Assembly: GCA_045632605.1 (NCBI GenBank)
Contig: JAZQXA010000104.1
Coordinates: 1-32,934 of the forward strand
Direction: 5' to 3'
Source: Flemingiibacterium sp045632605
GTDB lineage: Bacteria > Bacillota > Clostridia > Oscillospirales > CAG-272
Length of the DNA: 32,934 nt
Shown here in pieces: positions 17,384-30,000 of this stretch. A program made the translations under genes and the position numbers. The notes beneath the pieces are model-generated. The model was given only the letters and a program-made list of their open reading frames with translations. It was not told the DNA's origin and did no database searches. Positions within the stretch are counted from its first letter, which is position 1. The number at the start of each line of letters is the position of its first letter.

Positions 17384-20300
17384 ATGAAAAAAAGATTATT
17401 GGCATTTTTATTGGTTGTTGCGCTTCTCGTGCCGACTTTGACGTCAATTGCAAGCGCAGTGCCGACGTCCAACTATAAATACAGATTCAGAATATCTACA
17501 CGCGATGAATCCAATGCAGGAACAAATGCATCAATTTATGCAGGATTCCAGACATATAACGATGGTCTTCGCCGTGTTCACTTAGATGACCCTGATTATG
17601 ATGATTTTGAGAGAGATTCAAAACATAATTATTATATTGAGTTAAAGACGTATCCCTGGATGATAAAATCCCTTCACGTTCATCAGGGTGACAATAAAGG
17701 AGCTGCATCCGACTGGAAGCCAGGAAATATTGAATTTTGGCTTCCGACAGTATGGTATCCCACCACTCCCGACCTCACCGACGGTATTGCTCATTACATC
17801 GGCGGCACGTGGGATGGCGGAGACGTATGGGAAAAGGATATAAGCTCCTTCACAAAGAGAAAAATCACCTCGCTCGGCAGCTACGATAGTTGGGGACAGA
17901 GCATTTATCTCGGAAATGACACGAGTGGCACACTTTCGCTTACATGGAATGGTAATATAACCGACCAGTACGGTACATATAATCCCTTTGGTCACGACGA
18001 TGCGCCGTCCCTCTCGTTTACAAATCAGTTCAACACCGGAACGACTACACTGTTTACAAGCAATTTCACATATCCCGCCTCAGACAAGTCGGCAAACCTC
18101 AGTCTTTCTTATGCTACCATCTACGATGAGATGGTAAACAAGGGAATCGGTAAGGCTACGCTGACCTTCAAGCTTTCGATTCCTGCTCGTTCAACAGAAG
18201 CAGGTACTCACTTCACAGCGGGCAGCGAAAATCACACTCACACCGAAACAGTTACCATTTACCGCAAGTGCTTCGATATCGGTAATGTAAGCTATTCCGA
18301 AACTCCTGTTTTTACAGCACGCAAGGATAACGACTTTTTGAACAGCGGCAAGAGAAATGTTACGATTACGGTTTCTCCCACCTCGCTTCACTGCTCGTCC
18401 TCGATATCCGACGCGGGAATTAAGACACTTGTAAGCAATTTCACCTGTAATGCTGCGCTTTACAGCGGCAACGGTACAAGCATCAAGCTCGCCGATTTAA
18501 GCTACGCTCCGTCAAGCGACGGAAAGAAGATCGTTTTCACCGGAACCGTTCCTGCTGACTTCACAAGCAACGGCGCAGGTGTTAACCTCTATCTCACCAA
18601 TGTTTCGACAAAGTATAACAACGTAAAATATCTGCTCAACAGCGGAAGCACCACATGGAATTCTTACATATCCACTCTCAAGGTGGACACTGTTAAGCCC
18701 ACCGTCAGCATTACAGACAGCGACGGTATCGCACTTGATATTTCAAACAGTATCGCAAATTCGCACACCTTCCATGTATCCGCAAGCGAAACACTTTATA
18801 AGTCAAACACGGCTCCCCACCCGGCAGACGATGAGGCTTATCTTAACTATTCGCTTCTCTTCGGTGAAACCAAGGTTCCCGTTAACAACTATAACGGCGG
18901 AAACGGCTCTTATCTTAATGTAACCGTTCCGGTTTCAACCGCAACTCTTCCTGACCTGCCGATAACACTCAAGACTGCAACCGCATCCGAGGGAGTTTAC
19001 ACGCTTTCATTCGACGGTTACGACGATGCAGGCAACCTGATTCTCAATAACAGAATTGAAAACGTTCTTATCGACTCGGTTGCCCCGAGATATACGCTTG
19101 TTGAAAACAAGTCATATCAGGATGCGCAGAAGATAAAGCAGACCGAATACAATTTTACGCTTGACGATTTCTGTAACTCATACAAAAATACACTCGGCGC
19201 ATGGTCAAGACTTTACTATGTATTCGTCCCGAACGGACAGAGCGTCCCCACCTTTGACGCGGACACCGTAACCGGCGAAATTACAACAACCGTCGGCAAG
19301 TGGAATTTCGTTGAGGCGGACGAAAACGGCGATTTGGCAACGATTCTTATTTCTGTCGGACTCAAGGAGAGCTTCCTCGGCGATCTCTATATCCTGACAA
19401 AGGACAGCGTTGGCAACTCAACCGAGGTTATAAAGTTTGCCTCTGACCTCAGAATTTATAACTACGAAACCACTGACACAATTGAAACAAGCTCAAATCT
19501 TGTTCCGAACAAGTCATTCGACATTTCGTTCAAGGAAACTGTTGACGGCATCAACGGTATTTACAAGACCGAGTACCGCTGGATTCCCGTTTCGGCAAAT
19601 GCCGAGCCGCTAACACAGAGTTACATCGTATATAACGGACAGAATGTTGGTTCGGGAGTGCAACACGGTGATGACGGTATTGCAGTTACGCTCAACGGTA
19701 CATATAAGCTCGATTATAAAGTAACTGAAATAAGATCGGGCAACACGGTGACATTTGAGAAAAATTATATTTTTGATAATCTTGCTCCTAATATTGATGT
19801 ATCGTGGGAGAGCATATATTCACAGCCGCAGAGAATACAGCAGGCGACTGTTATAGTAAGTGATGTTTCAGGCGTAAAAACTGCAGAATATCAGATATAT
19901 ACAAATGACGGTACGCTTGTCGGTGCGGGTTCGCTCACGCCTACCGTCGGCGGTGACGGAAAGATTGGTGTTCGCGAGAGTATTAAGCTTCAGCCTGAGG
20001 AAAACGGCGTTTATTATCTCGTAATAACCGCAAGCGACGTAAATGACTATGTGGCAGAATATACTGTCCCTGACAGCTTCTCGATTCGTGCGACTAAGCC
20101 TACAATTTCCTCTGCCGGTGACGATATCGCGGTGAAGCTCGACGGTGTTTCGGTAACTCCGTCGCAGGATTACACCGTATATCTTCAGGTTGTCGACAAT
20201 ATGATATGTGCTGATGCACTTACGTCAAATCAGTTTGTTAAATATCAAGTTTCAACCGACGGCATCAACTACGGTCCGTGGACAACACTTGATGTGCCGA

Positions 20301-23300
20301 TGGATGAGTCAAGAAATTACCTTTCACAAAATTCTGTGATAATATCTCCTGTGATGCTTACCGAGGGCAAAAACACGCTTTACTTTAAGGTTGCCTGCGC
20401 GGAAAGTGGCAATACTGCCGATCCCCTGACTTCTCTTGTGAGCGATGTTTATACTTACGATATTATATATGACACAACCGCTCCGAGCTTTGATACAGAA
20501 TACAGTACATCAAGTCCCACCAGAGAGGATGTTACCGTAACTGTGAATGTAAGCGATGCAAACGGTATTACAGAGCTTTCAATTTCAAATTCGCTTGTAT
20601 CCTTCGTAAAGGAAAGCGACATCAAGTATATCCTTACCGTAAAGCGCAATGTTGACACAGAGGCTATACTTTCGGATGCGGTTGGAAATGAAGTTCGTGT
20701 TCCGATTTGTGTGACCAACATCGACAAGGATGCTCCCGAAGTTAGTGCTTCAAGCGAAGCTTTTGAGCGCGGAGAGCGTACCGATGTCAACATGACGATA
20801 ATTGTTGAGGACAAAAACTCTGTTATAACCAATTTTGCACTTGTAAAAGACCCGAGTGCCGACAGTGTTATCGGTGAGGAAGCATTCAGCCTTTACGATG
20901 AGAATAAATCGAAGTTTACTGTCGAAAAAACTTCCGCAAACGGCGTTACGGAATATAATATGATTCTTCGCGGACTTGACGGAAACTGGGGCCTTGCCGT
21001 TATGAGTACCGATGCTCTCGGAAATGCATATGTGCTTCGTCCGGAGGATAATGCGTTCAGTATGACTGACGCAGAGGCAGAGATAATCTCCTGCGTAAGC
21101 ACTCCCGAAATAACAAAATCGATTGCAACAGTATCTCTTGACTTTAATGTGCCGCTTGCAGTACTGAACCCATCACTTGCAACCGGAAGCGATGACTCTG
21201 AAAATGAGCAGCTTGCAGCAAAGCAGACTAACAGAAATTATGTAAGCTCGATTACCAGAACCGTAAGCGATAACTTGGAACAGAAAATTTATGCGGTTGA
21301 CGAGGCAAACCGTACATATACTCTCACATTTGCTTCCGATTCCACATTTATTGAGGGCTTTAAGCTTGTATACGACCTCTATAGGAACGGCGAGATAGTC
21401 GAAAACGGCTCGTTTATATCCTTTGAGAAAGACGATACCGTGGAGCTTGTTGTAACAAGCAATCCCGAATATGAGCTGCAGACATTCGACATTTCAGCGG
21501 CTGTTCTGAATGGATATATTTTCAATGAACAAAAATCCGAAATTTATACTCCCGAAGCAGTTGAAACAGCAGCCGAGCCTGCTGAAACCGCAGAGGGCGA
21601 AAATGCTGACGTCGTAGAAGACACGACTACAGCGGCAGAAACCGATGGAAATCAGCCTACCGTTTATACAAAGCTTGTTTTCACCGCCGTTCATGACGGT
21701 TCGTCGGAAAAGAGCGTAAGCTTTATTTCCTACACCGCAGAGGGCATTGAGGATGAGCGTTATCAGGATGAGGTAATTGCTACCTCGGTATTTGATGAAA
21801 CCGTTCCGACTGTTTCATTTAAGGCTGATATTGCAAACGGTGTTCCCACAAATCAGAATGTTACCGTAAGCACTGCATTCGGTGATGCTGAAAGCGGTAT
21901 TGCATCTGTTGTGAGAATCGTTGACGACATCTCCGAGAATCTTGGAGCCAAGACCTCTGACAGCATTGAATTCAGCGAAAACGGCAGTGTTACATATATC
22001 GTTACCAACAATGCCGGTATGACGTATGAAGAAACATACACCGTTACTAACATAGACAAAACTCCCGTAATCGAGGGTGAGCACTACACAGTTTCTTACT
22101 ACTACGAGAATTACCTCGGTAAGTGGAAGCCCATTACTGAAGGTAAATATTACCGTGCGGTAAAGGCCGTGGTGACATTCACCGATTCCGATAAGGATGT
22201 GTTTGTAACCAATAACGGTACGCAGACCGAAACAATACTTACAAGCGAAAAGAACACATTCACGTTTGAACTTTCCGACAGTGCAGGAAATACTACAGAA
22301 AAGGCAGTTTCCTATGAGCTTTATGACAACGACGGCGGCAGCATCGAATGGTCACTTTCAAACTACAACAAGACTAATAAGCCCGTTACTGCGTTCGTGA
22401 CTATCTCGGACAAGGATGACGTAAATGAGATTGTTTATGCAGAGGTTAGAAATGCCTCAGGCGAGCTTATCGAGTGGAATGATGAGATTCTCGGAAACGA
22501 ATACAGTGCCGTGCTTCCTCTCTCCGGTAACTATACTGTAAAGGCATACGATGCCGCCGGAAATGAGTTTGCAACACAGATTACCGTTTCCAATATTGAC
22601 ATCACCAAGCCTGAAATCACCAGACTTTCTTACAGCACTCCTCCGAGCGCGATTACAACAAGAAGTGTGCTTGTAAAAATTGAGGAATTCTCGAAGTCCA
22701 ACGTCACAGTGACCGGAATTGAACGCTCCGAGAGCCTTGATCAGTATGATGTAGTATATACCCCGGGTGCAACTGAAATAAGATTCAAGAAGAGCGGATA
22801 TGTCAGCGTATTCTACATTGACGATTACGGCAATGAGGGCGCAAGCGTTATCAGCGTTTCCAACATCTATTCAGAGCCTCCGGCACTTGAAGCCGTAGCA
22901 ACGCTCGCAGAGGATGAGCTCAGTGTTGATATCTCCTTTGTAAAGCAGCTTGACGAAAACGGTATGCCCGTTGATATTTACCGCGAGCTTTCCGACCTCT
23001 CGGTGGTTTATGACGGTATTACCTATACCACAGACAAAACATTTACCATTAAGCAGAACGGTGATTATACGTTTACCGTTTTTGATAACTCCGGTACTTC
23101 ACAGACCATCAGCCTAAGTATTACCGGTATTGATGACCGCGCTCCGATAATAAAGACAGTTTCCTGGAGCTATGAGTATCTTGAAGAAAACGGCGGAGTA
23201 TGGGAAAAGAAATTCTTTGAAAAGACACTTGAGATAGGCAAGGATACAAGCGGAACAGAAGCAGGTTATACGGTTGGTCCTGACATTTACAAGACCACAA

Positions 23301-24076
23301 ACAGAGATGTAACCGTTACGGTTGTTACCGATAAGGATACCTCCATTCTCGGAAGCAATGACATAAAGAGTAAGTCAAACAGCCTTATTTATGCTGAAAA
23401 CGGACTCTTTACATTCAATCTTGCAGCTGTAAACGGTACGGTTTCCTCTTACGGTGTTGATGTTGAAATCATAGACAAAGAGGCACCCACACTTACATTC
23501 GAGGGAACTAATGAGCTTATTTTCATCGAGGGTATGACGAGCGGACGTGACCCGGAATTTGCATACGACAAAGCGAAATTCTATGATTTTGAGGCGTATG
23601 ACGTATTCCAGGGAGTACGCACAGACATTACCGACCGAGTTGTGATAGACTTTGGTGACTTTAATCCCGATGATATCAGCGCAAACGTCTTCGACCGCAC
23701 AAAGCCGTATACTGTAACTTACACTGTGTATGACGGTGCCGGCAACAAGACCGAAATCCGCAGAACAGTAAGACTTATCGGCTTCTACGATACTATCGCT
23801 CTTATCAACGGTAAGATGCCCAACAGTGCAAATGCTATCACCGTTGACACTGATGATATTGAAATAAGCCTCAAAAACTTCGGCGGTGTTGCTTATGCCA
23901 AGTTTGCAAAGGGAATATTCACTATGGGTCAGATGAAGACTCTCGGCACGCCTCTTACTGCGTACAACGGCAGATTTGTTGCGCGTGACCTTGAGGACGG
24001 TTGGTATACCGTTTTTGTTCAGACCGATAAACGTGATTACTTTACCATTACGGTGTTTGTTGACGCCAAGCAGTGA
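17384..24076 (+). CDS. Giant secreted protein: PLAT-like domain plus about ten Ig-like modules
   Basis: 2230 residues from the ATG at 17384, directly after GGAGGTTAAC; the earlier in-frame ATG at 17363 lies inside the protease gene and lacks a site. Signal peptide MKKRLLAFLLVVALLVPTL. Residues about 32-124 look like a PLAT/LH2 domain (YRFRIST-D...AGTNASIY, FERDS, IKSLHV, SDWKPGNIEFW), a beta-sandwich known from lipoxygenases and the C. perfringens alpha-toxin membrane-binding domain. The rest is a chain of Ig-like modules, each opening with a NID-K-P or D-AP phrase (for example VDTVKPTVSI, LIDSVAPRYT, FDNLAPNIDV, DTTAPSFD, NIDKDAPEV, FDETVPTVSF, NIDKTPVIEG, NIDITKPEIT, GIDDRAPIIK, IIDKEAPTLT). 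An Ala/Glu/Thr-rich low-complexity linker lies near 1388-1428. No SLH, dockerin or sortase motif was seen. Probable adhesive stalk or matrix component. Confidence 0.8.
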   Translation: MKKRLLAFLLVVALLVPTLTSIASAVPTSNYKYRFRISTRDESNAGTNASIYAGFQTYNDGLRRVHLDDPDYDDFERDSKHNYYIELKTYPWMIKSLHVHQGDNKGAASDWKPGNIEFWLPTVWYPTTPDLTDGIAHYIGGTWDGGDVWEKDISSFTKRKITSLGSYDSWGQSIYLGNDTSGTLSLTWNGNITDQYGTYNPFGHDDAPSLSFTNQFNTGTTTLFTSNFTYPASDKSANLSLSYATIYDEMVNKGIGKATLTFKLSIPARSTEAGTHFTAGSENHTHTETVTIYRKCFDIGNVSYSETPVFTARKDNDFLNSGKRNVTITVSPTSLHCSSSISDAGIKTLVSNFTCNAALYSGNGTSIKLADLSYAPSSDGKKIVFTGTVPADFTSNGAGVNLYLTNVSTKYNNVKYLLNSGSTTWNSYISTLKVDTVKPTVSITDSDGIALDISNSIANSHTFHVSASETLYKSNTAPHPADDEAYLNYSLLFGETKVPVNNYNGGNGSYLNVTVPVSTATLPDLPITLKTATASEGVYTLSFDGYDDAGNLILNNRIENVLIDSVAPRYTLVENKSYQDAQKIKQTEYNFTLDDFCNSYKNTLGAWSRLYYVFVPNGQSVPTFDADTVTGEITTTVGKWNFVEADENGDLATILISVGLKESFLGDLYILTKDSVGNSTEVIKFASDLRIYNYETTDTIETSSNLVPNKSFDISFKETVDGINGIYKTEYRWIPVSANAEPLTQSYIVYNGQNVGSGVQHGDDGIAVTLNGTYKLDYKVTEIRSGNTVTFEKNYIFDNLAPNIDVSWESIYSQPQRIQQATVIVSDVSGVKTAEYQIYTNDGTLVGAGSLTPTVGGDGKIGVRESIKLQPEENGVYYLVITASDVNDYVAEYTVPDSFSIRATKPTISSAGDDIAVKLDGVSVTPSQDYTVYLQVVDNMICADALTSNQFVKYQVSTDGINYGPWTTLDVPMDESRNYLSQNSVIISPVMLTEGKNTLYFKVACAESGNTADPLTSLVSDVYTYDIIYDTTAPSFDTEYSTSSPTREDVTVTVNVSDANGITELSISNSLVSFVKESDIKYILTVKRNVDTEAILSDAVGNEVRVPICVTNIDKDAPEVSASSEAFERGERTDVNMTIIVEDKNSVITNFALVKDPSADSVIGEEAFSLYDENKSKFTVEKTSANGVTEYNMILRGLDGNWGLAVMSTDALGNAYVLRPEDNAFSMTDAEAEIISCVSTPEITKSIATVSLDFNVPLAVLNPSLATGSDDSENEQLAAKQTNRNYVSSITRTVSDNLEQKIYAVDEANRTYTLTFASDSTFIEGFKLVYDLYRNGEIVENGSFISFEKDDTVELVVTSNPEYELQTFDISAAVLNGYIFNEQKSEIYTPEAVETAAEPAETAEGENADVVEDTTTAAETDGNQPTVYTKLVFTAVHDGSSEKSVSFISYTAEGIEDERYQDEVIATSVFDETVPTVSFKADIANGVPTNQNVTVSTAFGDAESGIASVVRIVDDISENLGAKTSDSIEFSENGSVTYIVTNNAGMTYEETYTVTNIDKTPVIEGEHYTVSYYYENYLGKWKPITEGKYYRAVKAVVTFTDSDKDVFVTNNGTQTETILTSEKNTFTFELSDSAGNTTEKAVSYELYDNDGGSIEWSLSNYNKTNKPVTAFVTISDKDDVNEIVYAEVRNASGELIEWNDEILGNEYSAVLPLSGNYTVKAYDAAGNEFATQITVSNIDITKPEITRLSYSTPPSAITTRSVLVKIEEFSKSNVTVTGIERSESLDQYDVVYTPGATEIRFKKSGYVSVFYIDDYGNEGASVISVSNIYSEPPALEAVATLAEDELSVDISFVKQLDENGMPVDIYRELSDLSVVYDGITYTTDKTFTIKQNGDYTFTVFDNSGTSQTISLSITGIDDRAPIIKTVSWSYEYLEENGGVWEKKFFEKTLEIGKDTSGTEAGYTVGPDIYKTTNRDVTVTVVTDKDTSILGSNDIKSKSNSLIYAENGLFTFNLAAVNGTVSSYGVDVEIIDKEAPTLTFEGTNELIFIEGMTSGRDPEFAYDKAKFYDFEAYDVFQGVRTDITDRVVIDFGDFNPDDISANVFDRTKPYTVTYTVYDGAGNKTEIRRTVRLIGFYDTIALINGKMPNSANAITVDTDDIEISLKNFGGVAYAKFAKGIFTMGQMKTLGTPLTAYNGRFVARDLEDGWYTVFVQTDKRDYFTITVFVDAKQ

Positions 24077-24088
24077 AAGGAGTAACAA

Positions 24089-27000
24089 ATGAAGCTTTCT
24101 AACAGAATTATATCACTTCTGCTTGTAATCTTTATGATAGTGCCGGTACTGACAGAGGGTGCGGCGGCTATCGGTATCGAATCTCTGATAAGCGGAAGCG
24201 TATATATGATTGCAAACGATTATATTCGTTTCTCATATGATGCGGATACGGGCGCATTCTCCGTCGAAACAAAAGACGGACATCCTCAAAAGTCTTTTGA
24301 TAACAATATTCCGCTTCTCTATAATGAGGCGGCGGCAAGAAGCAACGGTACGTCATATACAACGGTACGTATCGACGGCAAGGACTACATATTCGGACAG
24401 GACTACAGCTATTTCGGTATCGAAACCGACCTCTATACCCCCGTTATTTCAAACGGGGGCAGGGTGATGAGCGTTTCGTGGGGTGTTAAGGGATATCTTA
24501 TCACACAGACCGCTGTAATTTCCGAAACCATTGACAGCGACCTTGCAGGAAACGTCGGTATCGGTTATACAGTCGTAAACATGAATGCGACAGCGGGTAC
24601 TGTTGGTATCCGACTGCTGCTTGACAACGCACTTGATTCAAAGGTGGATGCACCTTATGTTATCAACAGTGAGATATTCTCTCCGACTATCGTTGAAACG
24701 GAATATTCCGATGCGGCAGGAGATATGCCCGAGCAGCTCACATATGTGGATTCTCTTGCAAACTGCAAAAAGATGGCATATGCGATGCTCAAGGGCTGGA
24801 GCGGTGAAACTGATACCACTCCCGACAAGGTAATCGTAGGTCACTGGGCAAATCTCGCAAATACGAGATACGATTACATCCCAGACGAAAACTGTGATTT
24901 CTCCAACTATTCAAACGTATACAGAGTTCCCGACACAGCAACCGCAATTTATTGGACTGAGGAGAGCATTGCGGCTGGCGGCTCGAGAATTATGGAAATG
25001 CTCTACGGTATAGGAAACTTTACCGCAGATTTAAGCGATGAACATCTCGGCGTCAGCGTTAATATCCCCTCGGTGAAGCTTAATAATGCCGGAAACGGAT
25101 ATCAGAATAATGGTGAGATTGAGCTTATTGTAACGGTTGACAACAGCGTTGACGGAGCGGTTGACCTTATAAAAGCACAGGTTGACATTTTCCTTGAAGA
25201 CGGACTTACATTTAAGGATTCCGGAATTTCCGAAGCAAGCTTCACATACGGAGAAATCCTCGGTGAAGAAATCCTTAATATGGGTCTGCCGGTTGGTAAG
25301 GTTGAAACCATAAAGAAAACCGTTGTGGTTTCGCCGGAAGCAAATCTTACGTCAAAAAATATTTCCGTAAACATTTCGGCAACTGAGCTTGCCGGCGAAA
25401 ACGACTGGGTTCAGACAACATATTCATCGCAGAAAAATGTGCTTGTTCCCGGCGTTGACGGTGTACTTCCCGATGTTAAGATGACCTCTGTTTCGCCGAG
25501 AATGGTGTATACCGAGGGTGAAAAGAATATCACCGTTTCGGGTGACATGGAGAGCCTCAAAGCACTGAAGGCATCGACCGGATGGGAGCTTTATCTTATT
25601 AAAGGTCTTCATAAGGTAAGAATTGACAAGAGTACAATTGCTTTCCCGAACGATACATACAAAACAATGACCTTCTCAACCGACGAGGAGCTTTCAGTCG
25701 GTGATTATAAGATTGAGTTCCATTTTACAGACAGACAGCTCAAGGATGAGCTTACAAACAAGATAATTGCGGCTGAGGCACTGACTGTTTGTGATGACTC
25801 AAACTTCCGTGCACAAAGCTACGGTCTTGTGGCAATGGTTCGTTTCGAAGAAAAAGGCTATCCGGTTTACGATTTTGTTTCGTTCATAAACGAGGACCAG
25901 CTTAATATGTTTGAGTCGGGTGAAATGCCCATGCGCGGTCTGAAGCACGACTTAATCACATTTGATGATTCGAGTGAGATAATGGCTGTTGTCAGAGGTA
26001 AGATTCGCGTTATGAAGGAGGGCGATAAGGTCTTCTATCAGGCGAATACGACTGATGGCGATGTAACTATCAATAATCTTCTTGTATATGACGGTGCAGA
26101 ACCGCTTACTATGTCAATTGAGGGCGATTGGTGGAGTACACAGAAAGACAATATTGCCACCATTGCAGGTAACGGAAGAATTAAGGTTATCGGTTCGATA
26201 ACCGTTTGGCATAACGGTTGGAGTCTTGAGGGAAAAGACGGTGTAATGAGTACCCTCGAGGCGGAGGAAGATGAAGAGGCATTCATTCTTCAGCTTGGTG
26301 TTGGCGGTTCGATAATCCAGTACATCGGCGGACTTCTCATTGACCTTAAATACGGCCAGCTTACAAGGGACGATAATCTTTACGGAATCAGCTTTGGCGG
26401 TAAGGTTACAATACCGATAAAGGCTAAGGCGAAAAATGACTCACAGAGTAACCAGAATTCTTCTGCAGACGGAAACAAGCCTGCAGACGGAAACAAGCCT
26501 GCAGACGGAAACAAGCCTGCAGACGGAAATAAGCCTGCAGACGGAAATAAGCCCGCAGACGGAAACAAGCCTGCAGACGGAAACAAGCCTGCAGACGCAA
26601 ACAAGCCTGCAGACGGAAATAAACCTGCTGAAGGAAGTAAACCTGCTGAAGGAAATAAAACGGACAGCGGAAACACGGTTGGTCTGACCAAACCTTCCGG
26701 AGATAATCCTCCGAAACTTACTGTGACAACCTCCGACTCAAAATTAGGAAAATATGTGAACGAACTCGGCACAATAAAAGATGAACCCGATGACGGCGAA
26801 ATAACTGCTGAAATTGAGGATATAATCTTCGGCCACAAATCCTATAATGAGGAAACCGGCGAATATGAAACCGGATTTGTTGGAATTAATACTTCGCTTG
26901 AAGTCAAGCTTCCGGCAGATGTTCTCGGAGGAGTTTTTAAGAATAAGTTTGGTGTTGAGGCAACTGTCAGCATTAACACTATTGACAAAGAGTTTGGAAT

Positions 27001-30000
27001 AGACTTCGGTCTTTCTGTCGGTGATGCATTTGAATGTGAGATAAATCTTGCTTTCAAGCAGATTACAAGAAAGAGTGTTGAAGCGTACTATCCCGATGTT
27101 ATCAAGCTCTATCTCGGCGGCGATTTCATAAGAATTCCGTTTTTCGGTGTTCCGGGAACATTTATCACCGGACTCGGCGGCGGTGTTTCCAATCTTGCTG
27201 ACACACTGAAAGACAAGGAACCCGATGCAGAAATTGCTCCGCTTACAATTGAGGTTCGTCTTGACCTCATCTTTGTTGAACTTTTACAGGGTAAATTTGA
27301 AGGTAAGTTCAGCAGTGAATTTGTTGAAATCAAGGGTGAGCTGACACTCAACAATGACGATGACGGAAAGATACTGAAGGTTGAGGCAGGCATAAATATC
27401 CGGTGGAAGCCGGCTGTAAATATTAATATTTACGGAAACGGTACACTGCTTCAGGGACTTATGAAGGGCGGCATATCAATAACCATCAAGAAGGATTACT
27501 TCTATGTATACTATTATGCAACCTTCGGCATTCCCGAATCAGTACCGCTGATTGGCGGTATGGAGCTTGGCGGCGTTGAGGCGGCAGGCTCAACCGATTT
27601 CATCGGTGCTAACCTTAAAGTTATCGGCATCAAGTTCGGTTTCATCTATTATTGGGGCGGTGATTTCCATATCGGTCAGGGAATTGACCTCTCCGGCAGA
27701 GGTGATGCTGTAAAGGCAATTGATACATCGTATTTTGACGATAACGGAAATTATGTGCAGTGTACAGCGCTTTACGGTACAAACCTGCGCAGACTTACCT
27801 CAACCAAGAGTGAAAGCGGAAGAGCAGGAAGCGTTATTGTAAAGAAAAACTTTGACCCATCTTGTGAGGATGCGCTTCTCATTGAAGTTCCGTTTGACGG
27901 AGTTAAGCTTCCCGTTGCCGAGGAAATTATTCTCCTTACTCCCTCAGGCAAGCAGATTGAGATGATTCCCGATGACGGACAGGGCGGCGGTAACTTCCTT
28001 ATAAACGACCGCGGCGAGGATGCACAGAAGTATATTTACATCACTGTAACCGATAAGGCTCTCCTTGAATCGGGCGAATGGACACTTTCCATTGCAACGG
28101 ACGGAGTGACCGTTTCCGATTTTGAAGTAAACGGAGTTGACGATCTTCCCGACCTTGCCGGTGTTACATATAGCTACAGTGAAGCTAACCCCTATAAGCT
28201 CACCGTTAACTATGATGTTACCGGAGAAAGCGATGTTCCCGGAGCACTTGATGTTTATATCACGGAAAATCCTAACGCAGTTGAAAATCTCCGTCAGAGT
28301 GTGACAGACCCCAATACCGGTCTTATTTCGCTCGGCCGTGCAGAGCTTAAAGAAATGCGTGACGGAAGCGTAGCTTTCGATATTCCCGACACACTTATTG
28401 ACGGCGAATATTACGTTTTATGTATGCTCTCGCAGGATATCGGCGGTATGTCGATGGTTATGAATGAAAATGCATTCACTTTCAAAAACGATAAACTCCC
28501 GAAAAATATTGACGGAATCAACGTAACCTACGGCGGTGACGGCGATCTCCGTATCGAGCTTGAACGTGAGAACGATGTAGATTACGATGCATTCATTATC
28601 CGCATTCTCGACGAAAATATGGAGCTTGTCGGCGACGGAATTTTCGAAGAAACGGTTTCTGATAAGATATATAATTCAGAGCTCGGTGAATATGAAAACG
28701 ATATTTACTATTTCGGCGAGCAGCAGGGACTTGTTGCAGGAAACACTTACTATGTTGCTGTTGATACTGTCAGATATGAAGATGACAAACGCTATTACAG
28801 CAATAATACCGTTTACTCTGCGGCGTATGTAATGCCCGAAAAGCAAACTCCGGTACTTGTCAGTGTTGAAAGTAATATTGACGATAGCTTGCCCATGCAG
28901 GCAATTGACACATTTGAAGCAACCTACACCTTTGACAGAGATGTTTATTTCTTCATTGTGGCAGATACTCTTACCAAGTCTTATTCAACCGAGTGTAAGC
29001 GGGTGCATACAGTAAGCGTTCCTCTTATTGAGGGCGACCATGTGATTGATTTCTACGCTGTAACGCCCGAGTATGATACCACCGACAGCCAAATTCATGA
29101 GGAAGCGGCGTTTGCCTTTGTAGTGGATACTACAGCTCCCCTGCTTACGGTTGGTCAGGCGGTTTCGGAAAATATTGAGAATCCCGATGAATATACTGCT
29201 ATAAGTATGCAGAATGTGGTTGTGGGTGATGACGGACTTGTAAGCTTTGGCGGTGTTACAGACCCGGATGCGATTCTGACTCTTGACGGCACAAAGGATG
29301 GCATTACAGTTAACAGAGATGGTACGTTTACTGTCAGCCGTCGGATTACAACAGACAGAAGCAAGACAGAGCTCACGCTTTCTGCCGCTGACAAGGCCGG
29401 AAATAAGACCACGCTTCTTATACATCTTGTTACTCCGTCGCTTTCAAACTTTAACGCTGTTAAGCTTACGGCGGATAATAAGATTACAACTGTTGACGAT
29501 GTTAAGAAGATAACGATTCCCGTCGGAACAACTGTAAATCTCAGCGCATTCGGTATTTACGGTGCAAAACAGACCGCACTTGAAAACGATGATGTTTCGT
29601 GGAAGATTCTTTACGAACAGAATATCATCAGCTTCAATGAGGGCGTGCTTACGGCGCTTGTCCCCGGAGAAACTGCGATAAGTGTTATCTATGATGTTGC
29701 ATCGTTTGAAGTTGACGGTAAGCTTCAGAAGAGTACTCTTACTGACGTTATTGTGATTGAAGTAACCGAGCGCAAGATAAGCGTTGATTCCGGTGCAAAG
29801 GTGAGTGTTGACACTGTAAAAACAGACTTTGCAAGTTATTCAAAGATTGCTGTTATTATTGACAAGGACGACATTTCATCGGTAAGCACCGTGGTGAACG
29901 GCAAGAAGACTGTATTCTACTATGCAGGGGATAACACTTATGTTGCTTCTTTTGCAAGCGGTGTTGACGAAGAAGAAGTTCTCGGAAATCTTGCTATAGC

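Noticed and set aside
23375..24088. 237-residue minus-strand open frame within the PLAT/Ig giant
   Set aside because: No domain resemblance, no ribosome site, and full overlap with a convincing coding strand.
26380..26838. Minus-strand open frame with repeating FPSAGL units
   Set aside because: It is the antisense reading of the 18-bp array in the dockerin gene; no ribosome site and an ordinary coding strand opposite.
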